This document shows positions 23,994 through 24,698 of a stretch of 24,698 nt of DNA, piece by piece. Under the pieces are notes generated by a model. That model worked only from the letters and a program-made list of their open reading frames with translations. It was not told the DNA's origin and did no database searches. Each line of letters begins with the position of its first letter. The first letter of the stretch is position 1. This DNA comes from an uncultured Eubacterium sp. (GTDB lineage: Bacteria; Bacillota; Clostridia; Lachnospirales; Lachnospiraceae): NCBI GenBank assembly GCA_904502145.1, contig CAJGDH010000004.1:1-24698 (forward strand). The letters are read 5' to 3'. The translations under genes were made by a program, and so were the position numbers.

Positions 23994-24562
23994 CGGATAA
24001 CCTCCCTGTAATCCTCCGGAGTATTCACATTTATGAATATCTTCTCATCATCAGCAAATGTATCTTCCCTTACCACTATACATTCACATTGATCAAGCAG
24101 CTGTCCCAGCCGGTAATTACCTGATTCCAGCTGCCTTTCCAGGAGCGGAATCATCTTTTTGTGATACAGTCCGCAGGCTGAATATCCCCTGCCGTCCGCA
24201 GCCACAGGTATGACCGCATCCACACCTTCCCGGTACCGGCCGACCAGTTCTTCCACAACAGTATGGGAGACAAAGGGCATGTCACAGGCTACAACAAACA
24301 CCAGAGGATTGGAACTGTGGACCAGAGCACTGTGGATTCCTGCCAGCGGACCGCACCCCGGATATACATCCGCAATATGACGAATGGGCACATCAGGAAA
24401 ATCCTCTTCCTGCCTGACGGAAAACAGGATTTCTCCCGCATCCGAGAGTTCATTGGCAAGATGTTCTGCAAAGGAGATTCCGTCAATCTTAAGAGTTGCC
24501 TTTGGACTGCCCATACGGGAGCTTCGGCCCCCGGACAGGATAACCACACTGATTTCTTTCAT
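23990..24562 (-). CDS. mobA: MobA, molybdenum cofactor guanylyltransferase
   Basis: MobA transfers GMP from GTP to Mo-molybdopterin, giving the MGD form used by DMSO reductase-family enzymes such as the one encoded next to it. The 190 residues have the nucleotidyltransferase signature LSGGRSSRMGSPKA, the GCGPLAGIHSAL loop, the metal-binding ACDMPF and a late NVNTPEDY. Length is typical. Two starts are close: ATG at 24571 and ATG at 24562, each with AAGGA eight bases upstream. I prefer 24562 because the predicted transcription start would leave the first ribosome site at the very 5' end. Its stop overlaps the next start as ATGA, indicating coupling with the MobB-Crp fusion. Confidence 0.95.
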   Translation of the reverse strand: MKEISVVILSGGRSSRMGSPKATLKIDGISFAEHLANELSDAGEILFSVRQEEDFPDVPIRHIADVYPGCGPLAGIHSALVHSSNPLVFVVACDMPFVSHTVVEELVGRYREGVDAVIPVAADGRGYSACGLYHKKMIPLLERQLESGNYRLGQLLDQCECIVVREDTFADDEKIFINVNTPEDYREVIR

Positions 24563-24588
24563 AGATGTCATCCTTTCAGTCCTTTCTG

Positions 24589-24597
24589 ATTATAGCA
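24589..24597 (-). promoter_or_regulatory. predicted extended -10 promoter of mobA-mobB/crp
   Basis: On the minus strand TGCTATAAT combines a perfect -10 (24589-24594) with the TG of an extended -10 one base upstream. The -35 region is poor, which extended -10 promoters tolerate. Transcription would start near 24582, about 20 bases before the preferred mobA ATG. Confidence 0.55.
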
Positions 24598-24644
24598 CAG
24601 ATTCTTTACCAGGTTTATATTTACCGGTTTACCAGCCGGGCCGG

Positions 24645-24698
24645 TCATTCGTGTGTGTGGCACTCACACTGCTTATCCACCTTTTTCGCATATCGGTA
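24645..24698 (-). CDS. possible C-terminal end of an upstream gene (partial)
   Basis: One minus-strand frame runs in from the window edge for 17 codons before a TGA at 24645, ending in KKVDKQCECHTHE. The Cys/His-rich tail would suit a metal-binding protein, and the same-strand position just before the mobA promoter fits an upstream gene. The segment is far too short to identify, and a chance open frame is possible. Confidence 0.35.
   Translation of the reverse strand, partial: YRYAKKVDKQCECHTHE

Noticed and set aside
24604..24635. Three short TTTACC(A/G)G repeats
   Set aside because: They are 8-9 bases, irregularly spaced and not found elsewhere in the window, so no repeat array is supported.
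1..24698. CRISPR arrays, insertion sequences, prophage genes, tRNA or rRNA genes
   Set aside because: No regular repeat-spacer pattern, transposase, integrase, phage structural motif or RNA-gene signature was recognised.

Overview
The window looks like a chromosomal segment of an anaerobic Gram-positive bacterium of the class Clostridia, most likely a Lachnospiraceae-type gut organism. The reasons are the strong AGGAGG-type ribosome binding sites, a clostripain-family protease, a NarB-like nitrate reductase with a polyferredoxin and an FAD reductase (an arrangement known from clostridia), and intermediate base composition. This assignment is an inference. Every gene I can support lies on the minus strand, so transcription runs from high to low coordinates.

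Right part (about 24.7 to 17.9 kb): an extended -10 promoter precedes mobA, which overlaps (ATGA) a gene fusing MobB to a Crp/Fnr-type regulator. A perfect palindrome containing TGTGA-N6-TCACA follows. After it comes a four-gene operon: a NarB-type molybdoenzyme, a four-cluster ferredoxin-like protein, an FAD/NAD(P) oxidoreductase and a TDT/SLAC1-type membrane protein. The operon ends at a hairpin terminator.

Middle part (about 17.9 to 9.6 kb): a promoter and a molybdenum-cofactor (Moco) riboswitch with an intrinsic terminator precede a nine-gene run: MoeA-like molybdopterin-binding protein, moeA, moaA, MOSC-MogA fusion, modA, modB, modC, moaC and a flavodoxin-like gene. A hairpin terminator closes the run. 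Together the two parts supply molybdate import, most of Moco synthesis, conversion to the dinucleotide form, the enzyme that probably uses it, its electron-donating partners and a regulator. MoaD and MoaE (molybdopterin synthase) are not in the window.

Left part (about 9.6 to 0 kb): a consensus -10 promoter starts a second co-directional run with short gaps. It holds a secreted helveticin J-like protein, a Lon-like AAA+ ATPase without a protease domain, a C39-like/papain-fold protein, a membrane-anchored clostripain-family (C11) protease, a NUDIX hydrolase, a DUF1624/HGSNAT-type membrane protein, a CaCA-family cation antiporter and an ABC-F ATPase cut by the window edge. The first four may form an uncharacterised proteolysis or cell-surface system.

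The most notable points are the MobB-Crp fusion next to a CRP-type operator, the riboswitch with a visible antiterminator, the MoeA-like protein with a C-terminal Cys motif, and the protease-less Lon-like ATPase beside two protease-fold genes. No rRNA, tRNA, CRISPR array, insertion sequence or prophage gene was seen.
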